A stretch of DNA of 64,000 nt, taken from NCBI GenBank assembly GCA_963575745.1, contig CAUYUJ010014335.1, positions 18,501 through 82,500 of the forward strand, in the 5' to 3' direction. Under the pieces are notes generated by a model. That model was not told the origin of the DNA. It made no database searches and was given only the letters and a program-made list of their open reading frames with translations. Source of the stretch: Prorocentrum cordatum (lineage: Eukaryota; Sar; Dinophyceae; Prorocentrales; Prorocentraceae). This document shows, one piece after another, positions 42,583-51,866 of this stretch; the first letter of the stretch is position 1, and each line of letters starts with the position of its first letter. The position numbers were made by a program, and so were the translations under genes.

Positions 42583-42855
42583 CGAGCCGATGGGGTCGGA
42601 TGATCGCGCCACGTCTCCGATGCATCGGCGCTGTTGCGCGATGTGGGCGGAGGAGGAGGAGGTGGAGGAGGAGGAGGAGGAGGAGGAGGAGGAGGACGAG
42701 GAAGAGGAGGAGGAGGAGGAGGAGGAGGAGGATGAGGAGGAGGAGGAGGAGGAGGAGAGACCGTCGTCGATACATCGCCGACGTCGCCAGCACATCGGCG
42801 ATTTGGTGCAATCCGCCGACGTCGTCGACTCGGACCCATCTGGGAGGCTCCTAGA
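42583..42855. mobile_element. Family C element with (GAG)n expansion in its core
   Basis: CGATGGGGTCGGATGATCGC at the left, CGATGCATCGGCGCTGTTGC, then about 115 bp of GAG/GAGGAC repeats, then GACGTCGCCAGCACATCGGC and CTCGGACCCATCTGGGAGGC at the right. Copies 1 and 2 lack the microsatellite. Confidence 0.75.
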
Positions 42856-43177
42856 GAGAGAGGGATGGCCGCATCCTCAAATCGGCGAGCCGTGGCGGGG
42901 CTGGCCGTGGGCGGAAGTGTGGGGGGGGGTCTGGGTAGTGCAGGAGCGGCGGAGGGCAACAGCGGGTCGGTGCGGTGGCGGGTCCAGGAGCGAGATTCGG
43001 AGGGGGTGCTCGTGCGAGGGGGGGCCAGCGAGAGACGCAGGGACGAGGGAGAGGTGGGCCGGGGAATGGGCAGGGGGGCAGGGAGGTGCGCAGGGGGGGA
43101 GAGCAAGCAGCGGAAAGGGTCGCAGAGCGGTCGAGGGTGGAGATGCCCATGCTGTGAGGTGCGCCATGCAGGAGGTA
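42856..43177. other. Unassigned G-rich spacer
   Basis: Purine-rich (GGGGG, GCAGGGG) but without a regular period. Overlapping ORFs are not supported. Confidence 0.4.
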
Positions 43178-43300
43178 TCCAGCTGCATGCGGCAAGTCCA
43201 GTCACCGTGCCAGCTCAGTTGTTCTGGTGGCGACAGTTCGCGGCGGGACGGGGTGCCGTCGCGTATGACACCTCGTGTCCCCAGGTTTGGGAAGGGCCGT
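43178..43300 (+). repeat. Dispersed repeat family Q, copy 1
   Basis: ATCCAGCTGCATGCGGCAAG, CGTGCCAGCTCAG and TGACACCTCGTGTCCCCAGG match 56765-56900. Confidence 0.7.
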
Positions 43301-43326
43301 GTTGATGGTGATGATGATGTTGATGC

Positions 43327-43370
<44 letters not shown>

Positions 43371-43946
43371 GTGACGATGTTGATGATGATGATGATGATG
43401 CTGATGATGATGCTGATGCTTGTGCTGATGTTGATGCTGATGATGATGATGCTGATGATGCTGCTGATGATGATGATGATGGTGATCATGATGATGATGA
43501 TGATGACGATGATGATAGTCACGATGATGATGTTGCTGATGATGTTGATAACGATGATGGTGACCATGGTGATGATGGTGCTGATGATGTTGATGACGAT
43601 GATGGTGCAGATGATGATGACGGTGGTGATGATGATGATGATGAGAGTGATGCTTATGACGGCGGTTATGATGATTGCTATGGTCATAAGTATGATGAGT
43701 AGGGTCATGATGACGATGATGTTTCTGATGATGGTGTTGCTGATGATGATGATGATGATGATGACGGTGGGGGTGACACTGGTGATGGTGATGGTGATGG
43801 TGACGGTGGTGCTGATGATCGTCCGATGATGGTGATGGTAATGGTGATGGTGATTGTGCTGGTGGTGATGACGATGACGACGGTGATGATGATGATGATG
43901 ATGATGACGATGATGACGATTATGCTGAGGATGATGATGGTGATGC

Positions 43947-43978
<32 letters not shown>

Positions 43979-44190
43979 GTGGTGGTGATGATGATGACGA
44001 TGATGAGGATGCTGCTGATGATTATGGTGATGATGCTGATGATGATGGTGGTGCTGATGGTGATGATAATGGTGGATGTAATGGTCGTTGTGGTGGTGGC
44101 AATGAGTATGATGACAAGGAGGAAGACGATGATGAGGATGGTGTGAAGGATAGGGAGGAGAAGGAGGAGGAGGAGGAGGAGGAGGACGAG
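43301..44190. repeat. Long (GAT)n degenerate tract
   Basis: About 890 bp of GATGATGATGCTGATGATG with GGT, GAC and GCT variants, ending in GAGGAG repeats. It reads as poly-Asp (+) or poly-His/Ile (-). It is not coding. Confidence 0.97.
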
Positions 44191-44500
44191 CAGGCAGGCC
44201 GTCACATGGGACATCCTTCGTCTTCACTAGCTGTCCAGGAGCCCTCATGAAACTGGTTTGGGCCGTCTCGAGGCTGTTTTGACGTCTTGTGTAGCAGTTC
44301 TGGGAGCCTCTTGGAGCCCCCGTGCCCCTTGTTTGAGCCCTCTTGGGTCCTCCTTAGGGCCGTCTTTGGGCTCTCTTGGGACGCTTCGAAGGCCTCTTGG
44401 GCCGTCTTGTGGCTATCTTGGGCTTTCTTGGAGTCAAGGTGTGCCGTCTTGGAGCCATCTTGGGCCGTATTGAAGGTATCCTGGCTTCAGGTGGGCGAAG
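44191..44500 (+). repeat. Type M G-rich minisatellite
   Basis: TTGGGCCGTCTT, CTCTTGGGACGC and similar degenerate units. Confidence 0.6.
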
Positions 44501-44880
44501 TCTTTGTAGTTGACAAGGGGTTGTGACCTAGGGGTTGCGAATCGGTCGCATGTCGAATGGATTCTGTCTTCGGGAGGGGGGGGCCGTGCATGCAACGAAG
44601 TGCGATTTGAGGGGGGAGCGCAGAAGATTGCAGACATCCTACCAGACAGAATTTTGCATTCTAGCACGATCCAACGTACCCGGGGCCTGGGTGGCGGATA
44701 GTCTATATTCGAAGTTAGTCGCAGTCACGGAAGGATGGCGTCAGTTGCCAATTTCGAGACCCCAGTTGCCAAGTGTCGGTCCTTGCCGTTAAGCGAAACG
44801 AAACCTCAATTGCGATACTATTGGTTTTGCCTACTTCTCTAATGGTCTTCGGCCCATGGCGCCATTGTCCCTGGATTGTG
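44501..44880. other. Unassigned spacer
   Basis: No feature recognised. Confidence 0.35.
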
Positions 44881-45480
44881 AACCAGAGGCCTCTTGCTCT
44901 TGATTATCTCGGAAGCCTCTTCAAGGAGATGGTCTCAGCGGTCCCTCGGCGATCTATCTGGGTTGTCTCTCGGAGGCCTCCTGAGGGCCTGTTGGGAGTC
45001 TCTTGGGGGTCTCGGGTGCCTCTTGTTGACTCTTGGGCGCTTCTGGAGGGCATGTTGGGAGTCTTGGGGGAAAGGCTCCCGAAGCCTCTTTACTCTTCCT
45101 GTCTCGGGGCCCTGTCTGCAGGAGGCCCTCTTGTGTCCTTAGCTACCGTGGCTGGTCGATCTGAGAGGGCTCTGCGGCCGCCCTGGGCGTTCCGAGACTC
45201 GACGGGGCGAGGACGCCCGATTCCATCGAGAACCGAAGGGAGCTCGGTGACTTCTGCTTTTTGGGGGGGGGGGGGGGCATCGGGCGGCCCTGTTGGGGAG
45301 TCTCGGAGGCCCTCTGGTAAGGCCGTCTTGACGTCGTATTGGGACGTCTGGAAGCGCTCCTCGGCCGCAGCGTGGCCCTCTGCGACCGGCTCGGGGCCCT
45401 CCTGGGCCACCTTGGCGCAGCCGCGCCTCGAGTAGAGTCGCGCGGCACAGCCCGGGAGCGTCCGGGAGCGTCCGGGCTGC
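44881..45480 (+). repeat. Type M G-rich minisatellite
   Basis: Degenerate GGCCTCTTGG / GGAGTCTTGGGGG units over about 600 bp, interrupted by a G run near 45262. Confidence 0.5.
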
Positions 45481-45542
45481 CATGGGGGGCCTGGGCGCGC
45501 GGCAGAGTCGCGTCTGCGAGCGGGAGCACCAAGCAGTGAGTT

Positions 45543-45795
45543 ATGGCGTCGCGGGTGTGCAAGCTTTGTGCGTTTCAGGCTATGCGGCGCGATCTGTGTG
45601 CAAGCTGTGTGGTGAACGCTCTGTGGTGCAAGCTGCGTGACTCAAGCTATGCTGTGTCAGCGCACGGTTTGCGATGGAGGCTATGTTGTGAAAGCTACTG
45701 TATGGAAGCTATGCGGTGTAAACTACGTGGTCTAAGCTATGTGGTGGAACTTGTGCGGTGCAAGCAATGTGTCGCAAGCTAGGTACGAGCTATGT
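45543..45795 (+). repeat. ~24-bp GCAAGCTATGTGGTG minisatellite
   Basis: About ten degenerate units of CTATGYGGTGYAAGCT. Related in feel to the GTGGTGTACACAGGCG arrays at 47-49 kb. Confidence 0.8.
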
Positions 45796-45889
45796 GGCCG
45801 CCCATCGCACCAGGCGCCCACGGGCGGGCAGGCGTCACCTCGGATTCCCTCTCAGGCACCTTCATCTGATTCTCTCCCTGCCTTCCATG

Positions 45890-46030
45890 GCTCGGGCCAG
45901 ACGATGCTTTCGCGATGTCGTGGACCGTTTCCGTTTGGACTCCGTCCCGCAGCGGTGGCAGAACGAAGACAGATTGAGCGAGCGCGAAGACGACACGAAC
46001 ACGAGAAGCATTGCTTGGGGCTCCCGCCCT
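45890..46030. mobile_element. Family G inverted-repeat element, copy 3
   Basis: GATGCTTTCGCGATGTCGTG, GACACGAACACGAGAAGCAT and GGGGCTCCCGCCCTGG match copies 1 and 2. The left end is decayed. Confidence 0.75.
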
Positions 46031-46101
46031 GGCTCACCTCGTCGCCCCAGGAAGGGGCCTGGAGCGCCCTGGGCCGGGCGCTCCCCGCTCGCGCGCCGCC
46101 A

Positions 46102-46176
46102 GAATTCCTGGCCAAGCACCCGGGGGGCAGCGCCGTCCTCGTGGACTATTCCGGCCGGGACGCCAGCGAGGCCCGC
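46102..46176 (+). pseudogene. Cytochrome b5-like heme-binding segment (exon or gene fragment)
   Basis: The + frame reads EFLAKHPGGSAVLVDYSGRD followed by ASEA. This matches the cytochrome b5 heme pocket: the HPGG motif with its axial His, then a hydrophobic strand and G(R/K)DA(T/S)EAF. In the family this segment is preceded by a WVVI..G.VYDV strand and followed by ED.GHS and the second axial His. Neither is recognisable here. Upstream GCCGCCAG at 46095-46102 could be a 3' splice site and downstream GTGCCG at 46177 a GT donor into a (TG)n stretch. It is either one exon of a gene whose other exons I could not find, or a gene fragment. Function as an electron carrier or fused domain is not claimed. 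Confidence 0.5.
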
Positions 46177-46185
46177 GTGCCGCCT

Positions 46186-46210
46186 CCGTGCGTGTGTGTG
46201 CGTGCGTGTG

Positions 46211-46277
<67 letters not shown>
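46186..46277. repeat. (TG)n microsatellite
   Basis: About 45 TG units with a few C variants, followed by TTCCTCCTCCAG. If the cytochrome b5-like segment is an exon, this would lie in the next intron. Confidence 0.95.
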
Positions 46278-46278
<1 letters not shown>

Positions 46279-46539
46279 CCTCCTCCAGGGCAGGAGGCTC
46301 TCGCCCTCCTCGCCGCCTGGTCCCCGCTGCAGGCAGCTCCTCCTCTCCCTCCTCCTCCTCGCACAGGGAGGCCGAGCGAGTTTCCGAGGCCACTCCAGAT
46401 TTCGTACTGGAAGGGAGGGCCCACAGCCCCCCCCCCCCCGACAAGCAGCTTTCAGACGCCCCCAGTCCAGCCATTAGAGGGTGACCTTTTGCCCAGACCC
46501 CACTGGAACCCTTCAAGGCAGCTCAACTCAAACGCGCCC
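46278..46539. other. Unassigned spacer
   Basis: The + frame from GGGCAGGAGGCTC is open for about 140 codons but Pro/Ser-rich. No domain recognised. Confidence 0.35.
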
Positions 46540-46647
46540 AAAATCAGACAACCTCCCTTTTATTGCGGAATCCAGAGTACCCTTGCAGCCTTCCCCTTCG
46601 GCCCATCATCGACCGCTTTCGCTTGCCGCGCCCTGCTCGCAAGAGAT
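46540..46647. mobile_element. Family B element, left half of a split copy
   Basis: GAGTACCCTTGCAGCC and GACCGCTTTCGCTTGCCGCG match the left part of 36816-36988, then the match stops at CTCGCAAG. The missing right part is found at 49444-49520. Confidence 0.7.
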
Positions 46648-46849
46648 TGGTTATTTCGGGTCCGGCGAACAACTGGGTTATCGGGCTCGCCCCCCCCTCC
46701 CCGGGGATGACCTAACCTAGCCGGTAGTCGGGGGAGGGCGCAGGGAAAATTCGCAGGGAGTGTTGTGTTCAACAGCACGGTGGCGTTCGCCACAGCATGC
46801 TGGTGTTTGGATGCAAATTGGCGAACCGTTGGGGCTTGGAGTGGCACGG

Positions 46850-46914
46850 GGGGACGACGACGACGACAGATGACGACAGACGGCGACAGACGACGACAGA
46901 CGACGACGGACGAC

Positions 46915-46960
<46 letters not shown>

Positions 46961-46965
46961 ACGAC
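46850..46965. repeat. (GAC)n tract
   Basis: GACGACGACAGACGGCGACA-type repeats, then about 15 uninterrupted GAC units. It is not coding. Confidence 0.95.
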
Positions 46966-47029
46966 CGGCGACCGACGACCGATGACCGACGACGACCGAC
47001 GTCGTCCATAGGCATCTGGAGGTGCACGT

Positions 47030-47440
47030 GAGCAGCGCGTACACAAGCATTGCGTTGTGCACAGGCAGCGAGGCGAGTTGGTGCGCGCATTTGCTGCTGC
47101 TGCACAGGATATGCTGTGTACGCAGGCGTTGTGGCGCACGCAAGCATCAGTTCTTGCAAGGGTCGCGCGGTGCACGCGGGCATCGTGATGCACCCAGGCA
47201 ATCTGGTGAAGACAGGCTATGTGGCGGTTGCTGCAATATCAGTTATGATTCACGCAGGCATCCCAGGCATGGTAGTGTACAGACGCACTGTGGCGCACGG
47301 TCATTGTGGTGTACCACACTTTGTGGTGTACGCAAGCGCTGCGGTGTACGCATCCGCTGCTGTGTACATTCCCTCTAGCGCTGCGGTGTACACGTCCGCT
47401 GCTGTGCACACGCCCGCTATGGTGTACACAGGCGTTGTGG
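47030..47440 (+). repeat. ~25-bp GTGGTGTACGCAGGCGCTG minisatellite
   Basis: Degenerate units such as GCTGCGGTGTACGCATCCGC and GTTGTGGCGCACGCAAGCAT. The same unit family continues at 48180-49150. Confidence 0.75.
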
Positions 47441-47599
47441 GCCCAAGAGGCGGAACCGTTCCAACGGCCAAACAATGAATCACAAATAGTTTACATCAGA
47501 GTGAGGGGGCGAACGGTCATTCATTGTCCCTGGGTTCGTGGCTCTAGTGGGGATCCGTGGTGAGGATTGAGTTTGTTGCGTTGTTGTTGTTTGTTGTCA

Positions 47600-47980
47600 T
47601 CGTCTCCCCTGTGACTCACCCCGCGACCCACCCGCGACCCACCCCGCGACCCACCCCGCGACCCACCCGGCGACCCCGCGACCCACCCCGCGACCCACTT
47701 GCGACCCACCCCGTGACCTGCCCGCGACCCACCCGCGACCCCCCTTGCGACCACTCCGCGACCCACCCGCGACCCACCCGCGACCCCATCCGGCGACCCA
47801 CCCCCCCGCGACCAGCCCGCGACTCACCCGCGACCCACCCGCGACCCACCCCGTGACGTACCCGCGACCCACCCGCGACCCAGCCTGCGACCCACCCCGC
47901 GACCCACCCGCGACCCACCCTGCGACCCACCCCGCGACCCACCCCGCGACCCATCCGCGACCCACCCCGCGATCCATCCT
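47600..47980 (+). repeat. 10-11-bp CCCGCGACCCA minisatellite
   Basis: About 35 units of CCACCCCGCGAC or CCACCCGCGAC. Open in all frames on both strands. The complement of this unit is seen at 29585-29680. Confidence 0.95.
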
Positions 47981-48119
47981 CATTGCTTTCACGAAAAAAC
48001 CAGTGCATGCGGCGGGCTCAATGCATACTTTGTAAAGGTTTGGCGCCTGTGGCGGGGTTCTTCAGAGCCTCGTAGACGGACGATGTCCTCGCCGCCCCCT
48101 CATTCTTATCCGCACTTGC

Positions 48120-49160
48120 GAGGGGCTACGTATTGGATTTGATACGATCGGATCCCCCACGATTTTCTGGAGTTCGGTCCCTCCAGAAGCCCTCGAAGTG
48201 TACGCAGTTCTGTGGTGTGCACAAGCACATGGGTGCATCGGAGCTGTGGTGCACACGTATGGTACTGAAGCAGCAACCTTGGTGCACATAAGCGTCGTCG
48301 TGTGCACAGGCAGTGTGTGTGGTGTACACAGACGCTGCGGTGCACACGGCTGCTGTCGTGTACACAGGCATTGTTGTGTGGATAGGCGCTGCGTTGTACA
48401 CAAGAAGCTGTGGTGTACAAAGGCGTCGTGGCGCACGCTAAACAGACGCTGTGATATACACAGACATGGTCGGCCAAAAACGGGGGTACCGCATCCCTGG
48501 CCAGAAACAAAAATAATCGTACATAATTAGCAGATTGAGTTTGATACGTTCGAGCCATCAGGGATTTTCCAGATGTGGGCCCTGGCGGGACCTTGGAGGT
48601 GCACGAAGGTGCTGTGGCGCAAATGTTCGCCATGCGCTGTGGCGCCCGCGGCTACTATGGTGTGCACTCGCACCGCAGTGTACACAGGCGCTGTGTTGCA
48701 TACGGCTGCTGTCGTGTCCACAGGCATTGTGGTGTACACAGGCACTGTTGTGTAGACAGGCGCAGCGGTGTACACAAGCAGCTGTGGTGTACAAAGGCGT
48801 CGTGGCGCAGGTTAAACAGACGCTGTGGTGTACACAGACATGGTCGGCACAAAACGGGGGGGGGTACCCCGCACCCCGGTACAGAAAAAACAATTATCAC
48901 ACATAACTTGCATATTGAATTTGATACGTTCGGGCCCGCAAGGATTTTCCAGAATTGGTCCCCGGCGGGACCTTGGAGATGTGCGGAAGCGCCGTAGCGC
49001 AGAGGTTCGCCATACGTTGTGGTGCACGTTGCTCCTGTGGTATGCACAGGCATCGGGGTGTACACAGCCGCCGCAGAAGCCCGTGCTCCAGCAGCACCTG
49101 CGGTGTGCAAGACCGCTGTGGTGCACGAAATTGTTGTAGTGCTCACAGGCCGTGAGGTGT
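48120..49160 (+). repeat. ~380-400-bp higher-order repeat, three copies
   Basis: Each copy opens with TTGGATTTGATACG or TTGAGTTTGATACGTTCG (about 48133, 48535, 48914) and a GGATTTTCCAGA / CGGGACCTTGGAG stretch. About ten GTGGTGTACACAGGCGCTGT units follow. The first two end TGGTCGGCC/ACAAAACGGGGG. Confidence 0.85.
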
Positions 49161-49443
49161 TCGCTCGTTCAATAGACAGTGACAAGACTTCGCGGCTACG
49201 CTTAGCAATCACATCCCACGTATTCCAATGCGAGTTGCCCAAATATCCCTAGGCATTCTCAGACGGCGCCCGCATCGTCGCAACACCAATACCAGCATCG
49301 CGACAGCATCGTGAGCAGCTGTAGGGGCCGCAGCACCGGTGCGGGCGGGCATATGCAGGGCTGCCCACAGCGCGAAGGTTAGGTCATCGGGCAGCCCCTT
49401 CCCCCCCCTGGATAACCCGGGTTATAGCCGATTCAAAAATAAC

Positions 49444-49520
49444 GGTCTCCAAAGTGTCGAGATGGCCTTCCGAGGCCTTGGCATCCTTACCGCGCCTCCT
49501 TCCTATATGGTTTGATTGTA
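49444..49520. mobile_element. Family B element, right half of a split copy
   Basis: GTCGAGATGGCCTTCCGAGG and CTTGGCATCCTTACCGCGCC match the right part of 36816-36988. It ends in a decayed terminal repeat (ATATGGTTTGATTG). Confidence 0.7.
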
Positions 49521-49784
49521 CCTCGTTCCTCAGTTTCCTCCCGGGACAACTTCCCTTCGTTTCCTTTCTCTTCTCTTCTAGTGCCTTCTGTCTTCAGACG
49601 GTGCGCAGCGCTTTGTTTTGGAGGAAGACCAAGGGCTGTTCGGATTGCTACTCTGAGCTCTGACTTACTATCTGCATGGTCAAGAGTGGCCGGCACGCAA
49701 ACTCGAAGGATATGAGACAGAGATTGTAGATCCGGGCCCCAATGACAGGGCATACGCAGCCTCTACGACAGACGAACATCGCCA
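49521..49784. other. Unassigned spacer
   Basis: TTCC-rich at 49540-49600. No feature recognised. Confidence 0.35.
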
Positions 49785-50155
49785 GAGGCCGAACGATTTG
49801 GACGTTTCGGAAACGGCCGATCGTTCAAGGTTGAACGATTCTCGCGGTGTCAGGAACCAACGCCGGGGTCGACACGAGACGAACCTGCCGTAGGGGGAGG
49901 GAGGAAAGGATTCTGAGAAGCACTCCTGCCTCTTCGAAGGCGCGGGCCTCGTCTGGAGGTGGAAGGCCCGCGCCGCGTCGAGTCGACCGGTGGCGACCCC
50001 GCCGTCGGCGTTCAACGTTGAACGCCGCTGGCGACCCAGAGTCGGTTGATGCTGAACGAGCTGATGTTTCCGAAACGCCCGATCGTTCAAGGTTGAACGA
50101 TCCCCGCGGTGTCAGAAAGCAACGCCGGGGTCGATACGACGCCAACCTGCCTTAC
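49785..50155 (+). repeat. Direct repeat pair T
   Basis: CGATCGTTCAAGGTTGAACG and CAACGCCGGGGTCGA occur at about 49818/49850 and 50090/50122, within about 100-bp copies 270 bp apart. Between them lies TTCAACGTTGAA, a palindrome of the same flavour. Confidence 0.75.
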
Positions 50156-50525
50156 AATGGGGGCGTTCGTTCAGGAATTTGCCCAGGAGGCTTCAGACTC
50201 TTGGAGGGTTCATTCACTCGTGAGGGCGGCGGTGATTTCCACGGCCGATCCGCGATTGGAATTCCACCGGCTTCCAGACCCTGGGTTCCTTATCTAAGGT
50301 TTCATTGCCTAATGTCCCCTCCTTAGGAGGAGGAGGAGGAGGAGGAGGAGGAGGAGGAGGAGGAGCCCCCCTCTGCGCACCGCCAACATCGCGCCACGGT
50401 GTTGACCAGCGCGGCCGCCCCCCCCTCCAGCGGGTCGGCGCAGGGGCGCGGAGAGGATCGCGCGTGGCGCGTCGCGGCTGCTGGTGCGGGCAGGTGGTTG
50501 GCCCAGAGTGTAGTTGGATGGAGGT
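50156..50525. repeat. Spacer with (GGA)n tract
   Basis: (GAG)n at 50327-50363. The rest is unassigned. Confidence 0.7.
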
Positions 50526-50690
50526 ATAAGATCGAGGTCGGTTTTGGGGGGGGTACCCCGATGTCCTTCGTGCTTGTCGGACGTCCTTGTGCATCCTGGG
50601 GAGGGTCCCCTTGACTGTTCGGTGTTTTTTTTTTTTTCGGCCGAGGGTCTCATGTTCTTGAGGGATGTTCTTCTGGCCTGGGTCCGGCTG
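50526..50690 (+). repeat. Dispersed repeat family R, copy 2
   Basis: AAGATCGAGGTCGGTTTTGG, CATCCTGGGGAGGGTCCCCT and GATGTTCTTCTGGCCTGGGT match 32016-32170. It contains a run of about 13 Ts absent from copy 1. Confidence 0.8.
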
Positions 50691-50941
50691 TACACACCGA
50701 ATACAGCTCTTCAGTTGACGAGCTGTCGGCATCAAGATTGCTGGCAGGATGTGTTTCTATGTCCGCTTTGTCTTTGGCTCTCGGGCTCTTTACCCCAGAA
50801 ACCAGAGGTGCAGTGGATGTGGACCTTCAGTTCGGCTCCGGAGGCTGGAATGTCATCCATATCCACTGCGTCTCGGCTGCTTGGCACCCCCTCAACAGAA
50901 AGTCCAAGACGCATTAGGTATAGATAGACATCTCGCCCTTT

Positions 50942-50973
<32 letters not shown>

Positions 50974-51788
50974 GGCCATCCTCATCAGCATCATCTTCCT
51001 CGTGGGGCGTGCCGGTGCCGGTGCCGCGGGTGCGGACGCTCGCAGGCCTTTCACCAGGCCCGGCACTCCATGAACGCGAAGATCCAGATGCAGAAGTCGG
51101 GGGGGGAGGAGGCGGGGCGAGAAGCAGGAGCAGGCGAGGGCGAGCAGGAGGAGAAAGAGGTTGAGGAGTGCGAGGGCGACGGGTAGGAGGAGAAGGAATG
51201 TAGGGGAGGGGGAGGGTGACCGGAGAGGGGCGACGACGATCGCCATGGGGGAAACAGTTCCTGAGGTCTTTCGCCATTCTCGGCCCCTCGGGGCCCTCTA
51301 CGGGCCCCAGAACAGTGAGAACACGACCCAGGACGAAGAACTCGTCCTGGGGGGAGGACCCGATTCCTTCAGAACTTGTTTCTCCCATGTTACGTAAGAC
51401 GAGGACGATGGGGAAGCGCAGGAGGAGGAGGAGGACAGGACGAGGAGAATAAGGAGGAGCAGGATCGTTTCAAGATCACCATTGGTCATCGTGGTTTCGG
51501 TGTCCCCCGTAGTCGCAGTGCGGAGCCTTGACCTGCTCGTCGCCAATGTGGTGTATGACTTCTGACACGTATGAGTGGAGCTTGGTCATGCAGCCCAGGA
51601 ACATGTCAATAGAGCCGTTGCCCGTAATCTCGATTCATGGTGCGAGCGGGATGTATTGCGCTCATCTGCATTCCATGGCAGCATGATGTTGCAGAACGAT
51701 GCCAGCGCGTGGACCTCAGACTGTGTTTCAGTATCTCCGTCTCGCAAACCATCTGGTGAGAGCCAGGAAGCAACATTCACGGGCTCTA
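50691..51788. other. Upstream region of the PRA1 gene
   Basis: (GCA)n at 50942-50971 and GAGGAGG-rich purine stretches at 51110-51200 and 51420-51460. No TATA-like element or other promoter signal is evident. No exon recognised. Confidence 0.45.
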
Positions 51789-51811
51789 TCCTATAGCCAT
51801 TTGGGCTCCAG
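51789..51811 (+). other. Decayed spliced-leader relict
   Basis: TCCTATAGCCATTTGGGCTC plus CAG. Against the dinoflagellate SL, the 18 bases from TAGCCATTT onward match at 16 positions. It ends 55 bp before the PRA1 start codon. SL copies arise in the genome only when a trans-spliced mRNA is reverse-transcribed and inserted. It is followed by GTTGAG, so a chance or SL-RNA-derived fragment cannot be fully excluded. Confidence 0.7.
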
Positions 51812-51866
51812 GTTGAGTGGCTCGAGCACCCCGGGACATTCAAGACAGACCTAGGCATTCGCAGCA

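Larger units (their letters stand above)
46648..49443. mobile_element. ~2.8-kb inverted-repeat element filled with satellites
   Basis: The left end (46648-46716: GGTTATTTCGGGTCCGGC, then AACTGGGTTATCGGGC, then GGGGATGACCTAACC) is the imperfect complement of the right end (49376-49443: GGTTAGGTCATCGGGC, GATAACCCGGGTTATAGCCG, ATTCAAAAATAAC). About 60 bp of each end pair. Everything between is tandem repeat or short spacer. No transposase-like ORF is seen. The element appears to sit inside a family B copy. Confidence 0.65.

Noticed and set aside
43202-44248. Poly-His/Ile or poly-Asp proteins
   Set aside because: Pure translation of the GAT tract in several frames and both strands.
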